Shown one piece after another: positions 10,334-19,160 of a stretch of 64,000 nucleotides of DNA. Every line of letters begins with the position of its first letter. Position 1 is the stretch's first letter. The translations under genes were made by a program, and so were the position numbers. This DNA is from Spiractinospora alimapuensis (GTDB lineage: Bacteria; Actinomycetota; Actinomycetes; Streptosporangiales; Streptosporangiaceae). Where the stretch lies: positions 1,054,001 to 1,118,000 of the forward strand of contig NZ_CP072467.1 in NCBI RefSeq assembly GCF_018437505.1, written 5' to 3'. The notes below the pieces were generated by a model. It made no database searches. It was not told where the DNA came from and worked only from the letters and a program-made list of their open reading frames with translations.

Positions 10334-10559
10334 GTCTCCGCCCCCTCGTCGCTCTGCTCCCCCTCGCTCACGTCCCCGCGAAGGGGGCCCAGTCCAGCCT
10401 CCAGGCGCCGTGGCGCTCGCGGTCCAGCAATCCGTCACCTGGCGCCGGGGAAGATGCGTCAGCTAACGGGGCGCACGGTCACCTGAAGGCCGAGCCGGAC
10501 TGGGACTGACGGTTGTGACACCAACAGTCGGCCGTGGGGAACACCCCTTGGCCTCGGCG

Positions 10560-10991
10560 TCACAGCACTCCCGGCAACACCTCCTCCGAGAGTTCGGCGA
10601 ACGCTTGCTCCTGCTCGGCCTCGTAGTCCGCCCATGCCTGGGCGTCCCAGATCTCCAGCCGCGTGTTGGCCCCGACCACGACGCAATCGCGCTCCAGGCC
10701 GGCATACGTTCGCAGACCCGCGGGAACCGTGACGCGGCCCTGCCGGTCGGGAACCTCGTCGGAGGCGCTGGCGAACAGTATTCGGCTGTAGTCACGAACT
10801 GCCTTGGCAGTGACCGGGGCCGTCCGCAGCGCGGCGGTGACGCGTTGGAACTCGTCCGTCGTGAAGACGTAGAGACAACGCTCCTGGCCCTTGGTGATCA
10901 CTAACCCCCCCGACAGCTCGTCGCGGTACTTCGCCGGAAGGAACAGGCGTCCCTTCTGGTCGAAGCGGAGCGGGTGGGTTCCGAGGAACAT
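10560..10991 (-). CDS. mraZ: Transcriptional regulator MraZ
   Basis: MraZ is a DNA-binding protein with two AbrB-like repeats. It usually heads the dcw cluster and regulates its own promoter. The 143-aa product begins with the standard [20 protein letters not shown] and has a second repeat near [20 protein letters not shown]. The ATG at 10991 is preceded by GGGAGGTGG. Directly upstream are four 10-bp-spaced GTGGAG-like boxes overlapping a good promoter, as expected for autoregulation. Confidence 0.95.
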   Translation of the reverse strand: MFLGTHPLRFDQKGRLFLPAKYRDELSGGLVITKGQERCLYVFTTDEFQRVTAALRTAPVTAKAVRDYSRILFASASDEVPDRQGRVTVPAGLRTYAGLERDCVVVGANTRLEIWDAQAWADYEAEQEQAFAELSEEVLPGVL

Positions 10992-11029
10992 CGGCCCCCA
11001 CCTCCCCAGACCGATGGAGCAGTCTCCTG

Positions 11030-11071
11030 CTCCACAGTGCTCCACTGTACTCCACTCTCCCCCACGGTCAA
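11030..11071 (-). promoter_or_regulatory. mraZ promoter with four MraZ-box-like repeats
   Basis: Reading toward mraZ, a -35 TTGACC (11071-11066) is followed after 16 bp by a -10 TACAGT (11049-11044). Four direct hexamers lie at exactly 10-bp steps: GTGGGG (11065-11060) and GTGGAG at 11055-11050, 11045-11040 and 11035-11030. Two boxes fill the -35/-10 spacer and two overlap or follow the -10. MraZ proteins of other bacteria bind short direct repeats of about one-turn spacing in front of mraZ, so these are the likely operator. Confidence 0.75.
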
Positions 11072-11531
11072 CAGATTCACACCTGCGGTGACCACGACAT
11101 TCCGCCGAAAACCGCAGGTCCTCGCCGGCACCCGAACGGAGCACGGTGCGTGGCGCACTAAAGCCGCAGTGTCACCGACCGAAACAGGGCGCCCGCACGG
11201 AATATCGGGAGATTGACGGCGAGGTTCCCAAAGTGGTCGATTAGCCCTACTCTTTGGGTTTGTGGGTCGATCTGGGCATGAGGGGCGAGCGTTCCGTGCC
11301 GCCTCCGCTCGCCGTGGCGCGCGCCACGGGGCCCGATGTCTGGGCCGACACACCCCGATTCGGACATCCATGGACGCCGTCGGGTGCGGGCGGGCCGCGA
11401 CCGCATCACCGGGGTCCTCCCCGTCGACGGCCCGAAGATCGCCCGACGCGCGGCACGCCCCCCACGAGACAGAGCCACGGTCGAGCGGGCTGGGGCGCCC
11501 CGGCGACGGGTGTTGACCACGAGGAGTGCGG
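11072..11531. other. Intergenic region upstream of moxR with an inverted repeat
   Basis: This is the spacer between the divergent mraZ and moxR genes. It contains a 7-bp inverted repeat, CCCAAAG (11227-11233) and CTTTGGG (11252-11258), with an 18-nt loop. A TTGACG hexamer lies at 11213-11218 but has no convincing -10 at normal spacing. No small ORF here has a good ribosome-binding site. Confidence 0.35.
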
Positions 11532-12524
11532 GTGTCGCTGGACACGGGGCATAGAGGTCACGGTGAGGCGGAGAGGTCGGACACGTCAGGGGGCATCCTC
11601 GGCGTCGCCGACCGGATCCGCTCCGCGGTGGAGACCGTCCTGGAGGGCAAACCCGAGGCCGTGCGCATCGCGCTGACGGTGCTGATCGCCGAGGGACACC
11701 TGCTGATCGAGGACATCCCGGGGGTGGGAAAGACCATCCTCGCCAAGGCGCTGGGGCGCGCCGTGGACTGCTCCGTGAGCCGCATCCAGTTCACCCCGGA
11801 CCTGTTGCCGGGGGACATCACCGGTGTGAGCGTCTATGACCAGGCGCGTCGGGAGTTCGAGTTCAAGCCGGGCCCCGTCTTCGCCAACATCGTCGTGGGT
11901 GACGAGATCAACCGCGCCTCGCCGAAGACCCAGTCGGCTCTGCTGGAGTGCATGGAGGAGAGCCAGGTCAGCGTGGACGGGTGGACCCGCCAGCTCACCC
12001 GGCCCTTCATGGTCGTGGCCACGCAGAACCCTGTGGACATGGAGGGCACCTATCCACTGCCCGAGGCACAGCGGGACCGGTTCATGGCGCGCATCGCGGT
12101 GGGGTACCCCGACCCGCAGGCGGAACTCGACATGATCGACACCCACGGCGCGCACTCCCCCCTGGCGGAACTGGAGCCGGTCGCCACGGCGGCCGAGGTC
12201 ATGGCCATGAGTGACACCGTGCGGGATATCCACGTCTCCCCCAGCGTCCGCCGCTACACCGTCGATCTCATCAGCGCCACCCGAACCGCGTCGGCGCTGC
12301 GCCTGGGCGCCTCGCCGCGCGCCACCCTGCACCTGATCCGCGCGGCCCGTGCCTACGCGGCCCTGGAGAACCGCTCCTACGTTCTCCCCGACGACATCCA
12401 GGCCTTGGCGGTTCCCGTGTTGGCGCATCGTCTGATCCCCAGCCCCGAGGCGCAACTCGAACGCCGACTGCCCGAGCAGGTCGTCGCCGACATCGCCGCC
12501 CGCATCCCCGTACCGAGCCGCTGA
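11532..12524 (+). CDS. MoxR-family AAA+ ATPase
   Basis: MoxR ATPases act as chaperones that help assemble or activate partner complexes, usually with VWA or DUF58 proteins. The product (about 330 aa) has Walker A GVGKT, Walker B-type VVGDEINRA, sensor motif ATQNPVDMEGTYPLPEAQ-DRF and a C-terminal lid. The GTG at 11532 is preferred because GAGGAG (11521-11526) lies 5 nt before it; the GTG at 11526 overlaps that ribosome-binding site. The DUF58 gene starts 2 bp after the stop, giving the common moxR-DUF58-transglutaminase operon. Confidence 0.93.
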   Translation: MSLDTGHRGHGEAERSDTSGGILGVADRIRSAVETVLEGKPEAVRIALTVLIAEGHLLIEDIPGVGKTILAKALGRAVDCSVSRIQFTPDLLPGDITGVSVYDQARREFEFKPGPVFANIVVGDEINRASPKTQSALLECMEESQVSVDGWTRQLTRPFMVVATQNPVDMEGTYPLPEAQRDRFMARIAVGYPDPQAELDMIDTHGAHSPLAELEPVATAAEVMAMSDTVRDIHVSPSVRRYTVDLISATRTASALRLGASPRATLHLIRAARAYAALENRSYVLPDDIQALAVPVLAHRLIPSPEAQLERRLPEQVVADIAARIPVPSR

Positions 12525-12526
12525 GC

Positions 12527-13816
12527 ATGGGGTCAGTTCGTCGCGTGCTGGCCGCGTTCACCCCGCGGGGGCGGGCGCTCATCGTCTGCGGGGTTCTCGC
12601 GGTGACGGCGTCCCTCGTCACCGGAGAGCGCGACCTGATGCGTGTGGGTGTGTTCGTGGCGCTGATCCCCCTGCTGGGTGTCCTGTCGATCGTGGGCGCG
12701 CCGATGCGGCTTCGACACACCCGGGCGCTGGAGCCGCCCCGTATCGCGACCGGTCAGGAGACCCGGGTCCACCTTCGCCTGTCCAACCCGGCGACGCGCG
12801 GGCGGACCAGCACCGCGTTCGTCACCGACACGGTTCCCCACAGCCTGGGCGGACCGCCACGGTTCCAGCTCGGCCCGCTGCGGCACGGTGAGCGGCGTGA
12901 GCTCACCTATCGTGTGCGGGCCCAGGCGCGGGGACGGTTCCCGATCGGGCCGCTACGGCTGTCCGTGCGAGACGCCCTGGGCTGTGTGGAGCTGCGCCGC
13001 ACCTACTCCGCGGAGCAGTCCCTCGTGGTCACGCCGGCCGTGGTGGAGCTTCCCGCCGCGGCCGCGCAACGGGCCCGTGCCGGTGGCGGCCCCAGCCGTG
13101 CCCGCATGGTGGCGAGCTCCGGCGAGGACGACTCCGTGCCCCGGGAGTACCGGCACGGCGACGAACTACGGCGGATCCACTGGCGCTCGACGGCGCGGCA
13201 CTCCGTGCCCATGGTGCGGCGAGAGGAGCAGCAGTGGCAGGAACACTGCACGCTGCTTCTGGACACCCGAGTCTCGGCCCACGCGGGACGGGGACGCGAC
13301 TCCAGTCTGGAGACGGCTGTCGCCGTGGCGGCCTCGATCGGCCGTCGCGTGCTCTCCGACGGACTTCGGCTGCACTTCGTGTCCACGGACCAGGAGATCC
13401 CGACGGACGCGCGGGCGGAGGGACTCCTCGAGGCGCTCGCGCTCCTGCGCGGCTCCCGCTCCGCCTCGGTCGGTGGGCGCGCCGACCTGCTGGGCCACGC
13501 GCGGACCGCGCAGGGTGGCCTCACCGTCGCCGTTCTGGGGGCGCTGCGCCCCGGCGAGGCCGAGACACTCGCCGAAACCCGACGCGGCGAGGACCGCGCC
13601 GTCGCCATCCTCAATCCCCTCTCCGCCTGGACCCGCCCGACCGACCTGGACACCACCCGCGCCGAACTGAGCCGCACCGGCTGGCGCACCATCACCCTCA
13701 GCTCCCTGGCCGAACTCCCCCCGCTCTGGCCCGAGGCCCTCCGCCTGAGTGTGGGCGCACGCCTCGGCCCCACCACTGGGGACGCAGGCTCGCGACACGG
13801 GGGTGGGGTCGAGTGA
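12527..13816 (+). CDS. DUF58 domain-containing membrane protein
   Basis: A 429-aa protein with two N-terminal membrane helices (residues about 15-55), a beta-rich extracytoplasmic-like segment and the DUF58 signature EDDSVPREYRHGDELRRIHW followed by RSTARHS. The C-terminal half resembles a VWA-type fold. Proteins of this type are encoded with MoxR ATPases and transglutaminase-like membrane proteins; the complex is thought to work at the envelope, but its substrate is not known. Its stop codon overlaps a GTG (13813) opening the next candidate ORF. Confidence 0.9.
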   Translation: MGSVRRVLAAFTPRGRALIVCGVLAVTASLVTGERDLMRVGVFVALIPLLGVLSIVGAPMRLRHTRALEPPRIATGQETRVHLRLSNPATRGRTSTAFVTDTVPHSLGGPPRFQLGPLRHGERRELTYRVRAQARGRFPIGPLRLSVRDALGCVELRRTYSAEQSLVVTPAVVELPAAAAQRARAGGGPSRARMVASSGEDDSVPREYRHGDELRRIHWRSTARHSVPMVRREEQQWQEHCTLLLDTRVSAHAGRGRDSSLETAVAVAASIGRRVLSDGLRLHFVSTDQEIPTDARAEGLLEALALLRGSRSASVGGRADLLGHARTAQGGLTVAVLGALRPGEAETLAETRRGEDRAVAILNPLSAWTRPTDLDTTRAELSRTGWRTITLSSLAELPPLWPEALRLSVGARLGPTTGDAGSRHGGGVE

Positions 13817-14211
13817 CGAGCCGCCTTTCACCCTTCACGACGGCCACGGAGCGGCACGCGGGCGCACCACCTACCGACCCACCGCCGGTGACCGTGACTC
13901 CACCGAGGGCCCACGAACACCGCGCACCCTCCATGCGTTCCGCTCGAGGAGAGAAGCACACGCGCGGCCGGCCGCGTCGGTCACGGGGTGGCGGGGGACA
14001 TGGGTGGGGGCGGGCGACGACCCGCCTCGGTCCCGTCCTCGTCGTGGCGACCGTGGCGCGCCCACTCCCGCCGTGGCGACTCTCGTGCGACGCGTGCCAG
14101 CCGGTGGGTGCGACGTGCGGCGAGCCGCGAACCGCCGTGCTCGGCCGGCACGCGGAGGTCCGTCACGTCACCCAGGGAATCGTGGTGACCGGAGGGGGCG
14201 AACACGGATGA
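13813..14211 (+). CDS. Candidate 132-aa coupled ORF, unrecognised
   Basis: A GTG at 13813 overlaps the DUF58 stop as GTGA, and the frame ends at 14211 with a TGA that overlaps the transglutaminase ATG as ATGA. The ORF therefore fits precisely between its neighbours with coupling signals at both ends. The protein is rich in Thr, Arg, His, Pro and Gly and contains Cys residues near position 95 (CDACQPVGATC); I recognise no domain. Its third-position GC is lower than in the flanking genes, which argues against a strongly constrained protein. It may be a real small protein or a leader through which ribosomes reach the next gene. Confidence 0.3.
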   Translation: MTSRLSPFTTATERHAGAPPTDPPPVTVTPPRAHEHRAPSMRSARGEKHTRGRPRRSRGGGGHGWGRATTRLGPVLVVATVARPLPPWRLSCDACQPVGATCGEPRTAVLGRHAEVRHVTQGIVVTGGGEHG

Positions 14212-16517
14212 GGCGACGTCTGGCCCTCGCCGCGGCGGTGGCCACGGCGGCCGGAGTGCCGCAGCTCCATCCTCTGTTCCTGGAGACGTCCTGGATCGTC
14301 GTGCCGTTGGGGATGGTCCTCGCGGTCTCCCTTCTTCGTGTGCTGGTGGAGTCCCTCGGCAGGGGCACCATCGTGGTGCTGCTCGCCCAGAGCGTGGGCG
14401 TGCTCCTCGTGCTCACCACGCGCTTCGCCGGGAGTTCGGCGCTGCTCGGTGTGGTCCCCACGCCGGGGTCGCTGGCCGATCTGGGCGTGTTGCTGGCGCG
14501 GGGCGTGGTGGAGATCCAGACCAATCCCGCGCCGATCTCCGCGAGTCCGGCCATCGTGGTGGTGACGAGCCTGGCGGTGGCGCTCGTCGCGATCCTCGTG
14601 GACCAGTTGGCGGTGACGTTCCGCGCCCCGGCACTGACCGGGCTCCCGCTCGCGGGCTTGGCGTTGGTTCCACTGTTCGTGCACTACCAAGGAACGAACT
14701 GGCTGGCGTTCTCGCTCGCGGCGGGCGGGTTCCTGTGCCTGCTCGCCGTGGACGGCTGGGCCCGGACACACGCCTGGCACGGTAGGACGGATCGTCTCTC
14801 CGGGGCGGCCGCCGTGGGCGCCGCCGGTGGGTTGGACGTGTCCCGCCTCGCGACGCGTACGGGGGCGATCGCGCTCGCGGCGGCGCTGTTGGTCCCGGTG
14901 TTCGTCCCTCACCTCACGGGGGACGCGCTGTACACGTGGGCCGGTGACCGCAGGTCGGACGGTGAGAGTGTGACCACGGTGCATCCGCTGGTCAGTCTGC
15001 AACGGGACCTGCGCAGCTCTCCGGAGGAGGTGGTCCTCACCTACGAGACCGACGCGTCCCGCCCCGAGTACCTGCGCACGCACGCCTTGGACACGTTCGA
15101 CGGGGAGAACTGGACGATGTCCCCGCTCAACGCGGGACGCCAACACCTCGTGGACGAGGAGTCCCTTCCGACTCCGCCGGGGCGGGGGTCGGGGGAGGTA
15201 GTGGAGACATCCATCCAGTTGGCGGACCACCTACGGGCCGTGGACTTCCTCGCCATGCCCTACCCGGCGCGCGAGGTCACCGCGCCGGGGGCCTGGTACG
15301 TCGACCCGGAGTCCCTGATGGTGTTCACCGTGAGCGACCCGGCCCGAGGTGGCTCCTCCTACACCGTGCGCACCGAGGCGCCGGTGGCGGACGCCGAGGC
15401 GTTGGCCCGGGTGCGCAACGCCTCGCCCAGTGTGCACGATCGGTACCTGGAACTGCCCGACTCGGTGAGCGCGGACGTCGCCGATCTCACCGAGCGGGTG
15501 ACCGAGGACGCGGACGGACCTCACGAGGCGGCCGTCGCGCTGCAGGACTGGTTCACCGGAGGTGATTTCGACTACGACCTCGACCCTCCGTCGGTGCCGG
15601 AGAACGCCGATCCACTGGACGACTTCGTCCTCGACCAACGGACTGGGTACTGCGAACAGTTCGCGGGGGCGATGGCGGTGATGGCTCGGCTGGCCGGGAT
15701 CCCGTCCCGCGTCGGCGTCGGCTACACGCCCGGTGAGCGGCGGGGTGACGACTGGGTGGTGCGGCGCCAGAACGCGCACGCGTGGCCGGAACTGTACTTC
15801 GAGGGCTACGGCTGGCTCCGGTTCGAGCCCACGCCCGCCTCGACCGCCGGACAGGGGAACGCCGCGGTGCCCTCGTGGGCACAGGCGGCTCAGGAAAGCG
15901 CACCCGAGGAGTCGGAGGCGAGCACCGCCGAGGACGGCGACGATCCCGCCGCGCAGGGGGACGAGGAGACGCCGCCCGACGCGGGGGAGGACCCTCTCGA
16001 CTCCGAGCTGGCGGAGGACGAGGGCGGCGTCACCACCCGGTCACCGCTGGACTCGACGCCGATCGTGGTGACGCTCCTGATCGTGCTCGTGGTGTTGGTG
16101 ACGCCGTGGGTGTTCCGAACGGCGGTGCGCGGTTGGCGGTTCGCCCGCGCGGGCGACGACTCCGCGCGCGCTGGCGCGGCCTGGTCCGAGATCCGCGACA
16201 CCTGCCGTGACCTGTCCCTGCCGTGGAGTTCCGCCCACAGCCCCCGTGCCGCGTCACGCGCTCTCCTCGAGACGGTGGAGCTGCCCAAGCAGGCACGCCG
16301 AGCCCTGTGGCGTATCGCGTCGGCCGAGGAACAGGCACGGTACGCGCCGCACGCTCCGGTGGCCCCGTCGCTCCGGGCCGACACCCACACCGTCCGCTCG
16401 GCAGTCCTTCGTTCGGTGAGCCGCCGCGCCCGGCTGCGTGCCATCGTTCTCCCGCGTTCCCTGTGGCCACTCGGTACGGACCGGCTGGATCGAACAGCCG
16501 GGATCGCCGGATCCTGA
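14208..16517 (+). CDS. Membrane-bound transglutaminase-like protein (DUF3488/DUF4129)
   Basis: A 769-aa protein with about six N-terminal membrane helices (residues 1-235), an extracytoplasmic transglutaminase-like core and a C-terminal membrane helix (PIVVTLLIVLVVLVTPWVF) followed by a cytoplasmic DUF4129-like tail. The papain-like catalytic triad is visible: Cys in RTGYCEQFAGAMAVMAR, His in RQNAHAWPELYF and Asp/Glu in the following GWLRFEPTPA region. The ATG at 14208 has GGAGGGGG upstream and starts directly at the first helix. It completes the moxR-DUF58-transglutaminase set and probably acts at the outer face of the membrane; the substrate is unknown. Confidence 0.92.
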   Translation: MRRRLALAAAVATAAGVPQLHPLFLETSWIVVPLGMVLAVSLLRVLVESLGRGTIVVLLAQSVGVLLVLTTRFAGSSALLGVVPTPGSLADLGVLLARGVVEIQTNPAPISASPAIVVVTSLAVALVAILVDQLAVTFRAPALTGLPLAGLALVPLFVHYQGTNWLAFSLAAGGFLCLLAVDGWARTHAWHGRTDRLSGAAAVGAAGGLDVSRLATRTGAIALAAALLVPVFVPHLTGDALYTWAGDRRSDGESVTTVHPLVSLQRDLRSSPEEVVLTYETDASRPEYLRTHALDTFDGENWTMSPLNAGRQHLVDEESLPTPPGRGSGEVVETSIQLADHLRAVDFLAMPYPAREVTAPGAWYVDPESLMVFTVSDPARGGSSYTVRTEAPVADAEALARVRNASPSVHDRYLELPDSVSADVADLTERVTEDADGPHEAAVALQDWFTGGDFDYDLDPPSVPENADPLDDFVLDQRTGYCEQFAGAMAVMARLAGIPSRVGVGYTPGERRGDDWVVRRQNAHAWPELYFEGYGWLRFEPTPASTAGQGNAAVPSWAQAAQESAPEESEASTAEDGDDPAAQGDEETPPDAGEDPLDSELAEDEGGVTTRSPLDSTPIVVTLLIVLVVLVTPWVFRTAVRGWRFARAGDDSARAGAAWSEIRDTCRDLSLPWSSAHSPRAASRALLETVELPKQARRALWRIASAEEQARYAPHAPVAPSLRADTHTVRSAVLRSVSRRARLRAIVLPRSLWPLGTDRLDRTAGIAGS

Positions 16518-16558
16518 CCGTGGTGTGCCGGGAACCGCGCGATGCCGCGGGCGGACGC

Positions 16559-17038
16559 AGAGCTCACGTCCCCGCGTCGTCGCCGTAGACACGGCTGGAC
16601 CAGACCTCGGGGACCGCCCGGTGTGCCGGGGCAACCGTGATACCTCGAGCGGACGCACAAGGGACACCTCCCGCCACGACAGACACGGCGGCAGCGAACG
16701 GTGGGAGTGAGCGACCGACCATCACGGAAGCGGCCCCGGCCGCACGGAACAAAGGGACGAGGCGCGTGGCGCCAACCGATCGAGCCCGTGCCCCCGCGAC
16801 AGAGCTCACATCCCCGCGTCGTCGCCGTAGACACGGCTGGACCAGACCTCGGGGACCGCCCGGTGTGCCGGGGAACCACGACTTCGGGCGGACACACAAG
16901 GAACCCACGCGGCACGACAGACAGGGCGGCTCGATGCGTCAGGAGATCCACACAGGCGAACTCCGGCACCGAACGATCAAGGCGACCCGCCGCCATGAAG
17001 CGGCCCCGGCCAACCGATCGAGCCCGTGCCCCCGCGAC
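16559..17038. repeat. Tandem repeat, two units of about 240 bp
   Basis: Unit 1 is 16559-16800 (242 bp) and unit 2 is 16801-17038 (238 bp). The first about 73 bp differ at roughly one position and the last 30 bp (16771-16800 and 17009-17038) are identical; the middles have diverged but share short blocks such as GAAGCGGCCCCGGCC. Part of a further unit is seen upstream (16518-16558, sharing GGTGTGCCGGG-AACC). Within unit 1 a GTCCCCG...CGGGGAC inverted repeat (16569 onward) could fold. The rest of the 16518-17178 gap shows no gene. Confidence 0.8.
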
Positions 17039-17178
17039 AGGGCCGTACCCCCGCGAGGTCGCCGGTGACGCGACGCCGATGTGGTGTCCGGGCTCGAGCG
17101 AGGCGGGGCGAGGACGCGCCCGCGTGCTCGCCCGTCGCCACAACCCGCCACAAACGCTTCAGGCTCCGCGACCGCGGG

Positions 17179-17571
17179 CTATGAGTCGCCTTCCTGGCGC
17201 CGTTTCCACCGCTCTTCGAAGCGGTTCATCATCCCGCCGCGTTGCTGCTTGCGGGATGGGGCGGCGGCCGGTTCGGCCTCGCCACCACCGTTGACCATAC
17301 GACGCCACGCGGCGAGGAACCACAGTGCGCACGCCAGCATGATCAGGAAACCCAACGCGCTGACGCCGTACCCGATCGGGTTGTTGACGATCACGCCCCC
17401 CATGAGGAGCCCGATCCCGAGGAAGAACCCGACCGACGACTTGACGATCGAGCCTCGGTAGTGGGCCTGCGGGGTGGTCTGCCGCACGGTGTTGGCGAAC
17501 TTTGGATCCTCGTCGTACAGCGCCCGCTCGATCTGGTCGAGCATGCGCTGCTCGTGTTCAGAGAGCGGCAC
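17179..17571 (-). CDS. DUF3040 domain-containing membrane protein
   Basis: A 130-aa protein typical of DUF3040, an actinobacterial family. It has an N-terminal MPLSEHEQRMLDQIERALYD helix, two membrane helices (SSVGFFLGIGLLMGGVIV and YGVSALGFLIMLACALWFLA) and a basic tail. The function of the family is not known. In many actinomycetes the gene lies close to the dinB gene, as here, and it is often near dcw genes. Confidence 0.9.
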   Translation of the reverse strand: MPLSEHEQRMLDQIERALYDEDPKFANTVRQTTPQAHYRGSIVKSSVGFFLGIGLLMGGVIVNNPIGYGVSALGFLIMLACALWFLAAWRRMVNGGGEAEPAAAPSRKQQRGGMMNRFEERWKRRQEGDS

Positions 17572-17679
17572 GGCGCCTCCCTATGACAGTCCCCGAGTGG
17601 GGTGGCGGGTACTGGAGCAGAGTCCCGTCAACGCTGCTGCCCCCAGAATACGGCGGATTGACGCCCGGTGGAAAGAACG

Positions 17680-17758
17680 GTTGCGCGTATCGGTGACCCA
17701 CACCAGTCACCCTACCCGCGTGACGGGGCCAACACACCAGCCCCCCGCGATACGCAAC
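17680..17758. other. Nested inverted repeats between DUF3040 and dinB
   Basis: An outer pair, GTTGCGCGTATCG (17680-17692) with CGATACGCAAC (17748-17758), pairs with a 2-nt bulge. Inside is a perfect 6-bp hairpin, GGTGAC (17692-17697) and GTCACC (17706-17711), with an 8-nt loop. It lies upstream of DUF3040 and downstream of dinB, so it may terminate dinB or structure the DUF3040 leader. Confidence 0.4.
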
Positions 17759-17785
17759 AGTCCCGGACATCGTCGTTCCACCCAT

Positions 17786-19075
17786 CTAGCGATCGTGCCG
17801 TGAGGAGTCGTCGGGGGGTTTGAGTGCCGCGGGGCGGATCGAGTCGGCACCGAAGCGCTTGACGACCTGGTCCATCGCCCGTTCGGCGGCGTTCCAGGCG
17901 TCGCCCGGGTCCTCCTCCAACGTCATCTGCCGTGGTTGGCTCTCGGCGTCTACCAGGCCGCTGACGCGTACTCCCACTAACCGCAAACGGACACGTTCCA
18001 TTCCCGCGGCGGCGTACATGTGGCGTACCTCGGTGTAGATCTCCCGGGCGAGCGCGGTGCCCTCGTCCAGGGTGTGTGACCGGGTGATGGTCGTGAAGTC
18101 GGCGCGGCGCAGTTTCACGGTGACGGTGCGGGCGACGAGGCCCTCGGCACGGGTTCGGCGCGCCACCTTCTCCGACAGCCGCAGGAGTTCCCGGTTGATG
18201 GTGGCGGCGTCCGCCGTGTCCTGGGCGAAGGTCTCCTCGGCGCTGATGCTGCGCTCCGCGGTGTCGGAGCCGGGGACGACCTTTCGGGGGTCTTCTCCCC
18301 GGGCCAGCGCCGCCAGGTGGTTACCCGAGGCGACGCCCAACTGGTCGCGCAGCACCTCGTCGGAGACGCGTGTCGCGACGTCGCCGATCGTGCGCAGCCC
18401 AAGCCGGTGCAACGCCGACTCGGTCTTCTCCCCCACCCCCCACATTGCCCCGACGGGCAACGGGTGCAGGAAGTCCAGGACACGGTCCGCGGGCACGTAC
18501 AACAGACCGTCCGGTTTGCAGACCGTGGAGGCCAGCTTGGCGACGAACTTGGTGGGGCCCACCCCGACCGAACACGTGAGGCGCTGTTCGGAGCTGATCC
18601 TGCCGCGAATGAACTCCGCGATGTGGACCGGGTCGCCCATGCGCAGTCGCGCACCGCCCACGTCGAGGAACGCCTCATCGAGCGAGAGGGCCTCCACCTG
18701 GGGTGTGACGGCGCCCAGGATGTCCATGACCGCCTCGGAGGCCTGTGCGTACTTGCGGTGGTCCGGGGGGATGACCACGGCGTCGGGGCAGGCGCGCAGC
18801 GCCCGCACCATCGGCATGGCCGAGTGGACTCCGTAGGCCCGGGCCTGGTAGTTCGCGGAGGACACCACCCCACGAGGACCCGGATGACCGACGATCAGGG
18901 GCCGGCCCCGGGCCTCGGGGTGGTCGAGCTCCTCGACCGCCGCGAAGAAGGCGTCCATGTCGACGTGCAGGACGTGGCTCTGGCTCGCGTCCACGGTGGC
19001 GGGCAGCGGGACGACGCCGTCCGCACCCACCATGCCGCGTTGCGGCACCCCACGTTCCAACTGACGTCGGCTCAT
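17786..19075 (-). CDS. dinB: DNA polymerase IV (Y-family)
   Basis: DinB is an error-prone translesion polymerase. The protein is 429 aa from the ATG at 19075. It shows the catalytic HVDMDAFFAAVE near residue 39, the second acidic motif SLDEAFLDV, the thumb HhH segment GVGEKTESALHRLG and a little-finger domain. A C-terminal beta-clamp-binding peptide is not obvious. The GTG at 19102 would add nine residues. No LexA-type box was noticed upstream. Confidence 0.93.
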   Translation of the reverse strand: MSRRQLERGVPQRGMVGADGVVPLPATVDASQSHVLHVDMDAFFAAVEELDHPEARGRPLIVGHPGPRGVVSSANYQARAYGVHSAMPMVRALRACPDAVVIPPDHRKYAQASEAVMDILGAVTPQVEALSLDEAFLDVGGARLRMGDPVHIAEFIRGRISSEQRLTCSVGVGPTKFVAKLASTVCKPDGLLYVPADRVLDFLHPLPVGAMWGVGEKTESALHRLGLRTIGDVATRVSDEVLRDQLGVASGNHLAALARGEDPRKVVPGSDTAERSISAEETFAQDTADAATINRELLRLSEKVARRTRAEGLVARTVTVKLRRADFTTITRSHTLDEGTALAREIYTEVRHMYAAAGMERVRLRLVGVRVSGLVDAESQPRQMTLEEDPGDAWNAAERAMDQVVKRFGADSIRPAALKPPDDSSRHDR

Positions 19076-19160
19076 ACCACCAGTGTGCGCCACGACCGGC
19101 ACTGTGGCGGCCGGCCGCGTTCCTCCCGCGGGCGGGACACGGGCGTCGACGGCCGCGGGG

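Noticed and set aside
16559-17038. CRISPR array
   Set aside because: The repeated units are about 240 bp with diverged middles, far too long and too few for CRISPR repeats, and no cas genes are present.
15890-17143. 417-aa minus-strand frame covering the tandem repeat
   Set aside because: It overlaps the transglutaminase gene on the other strand and its repeated segments come from the DNA repeat itself; composition is not protein-like.
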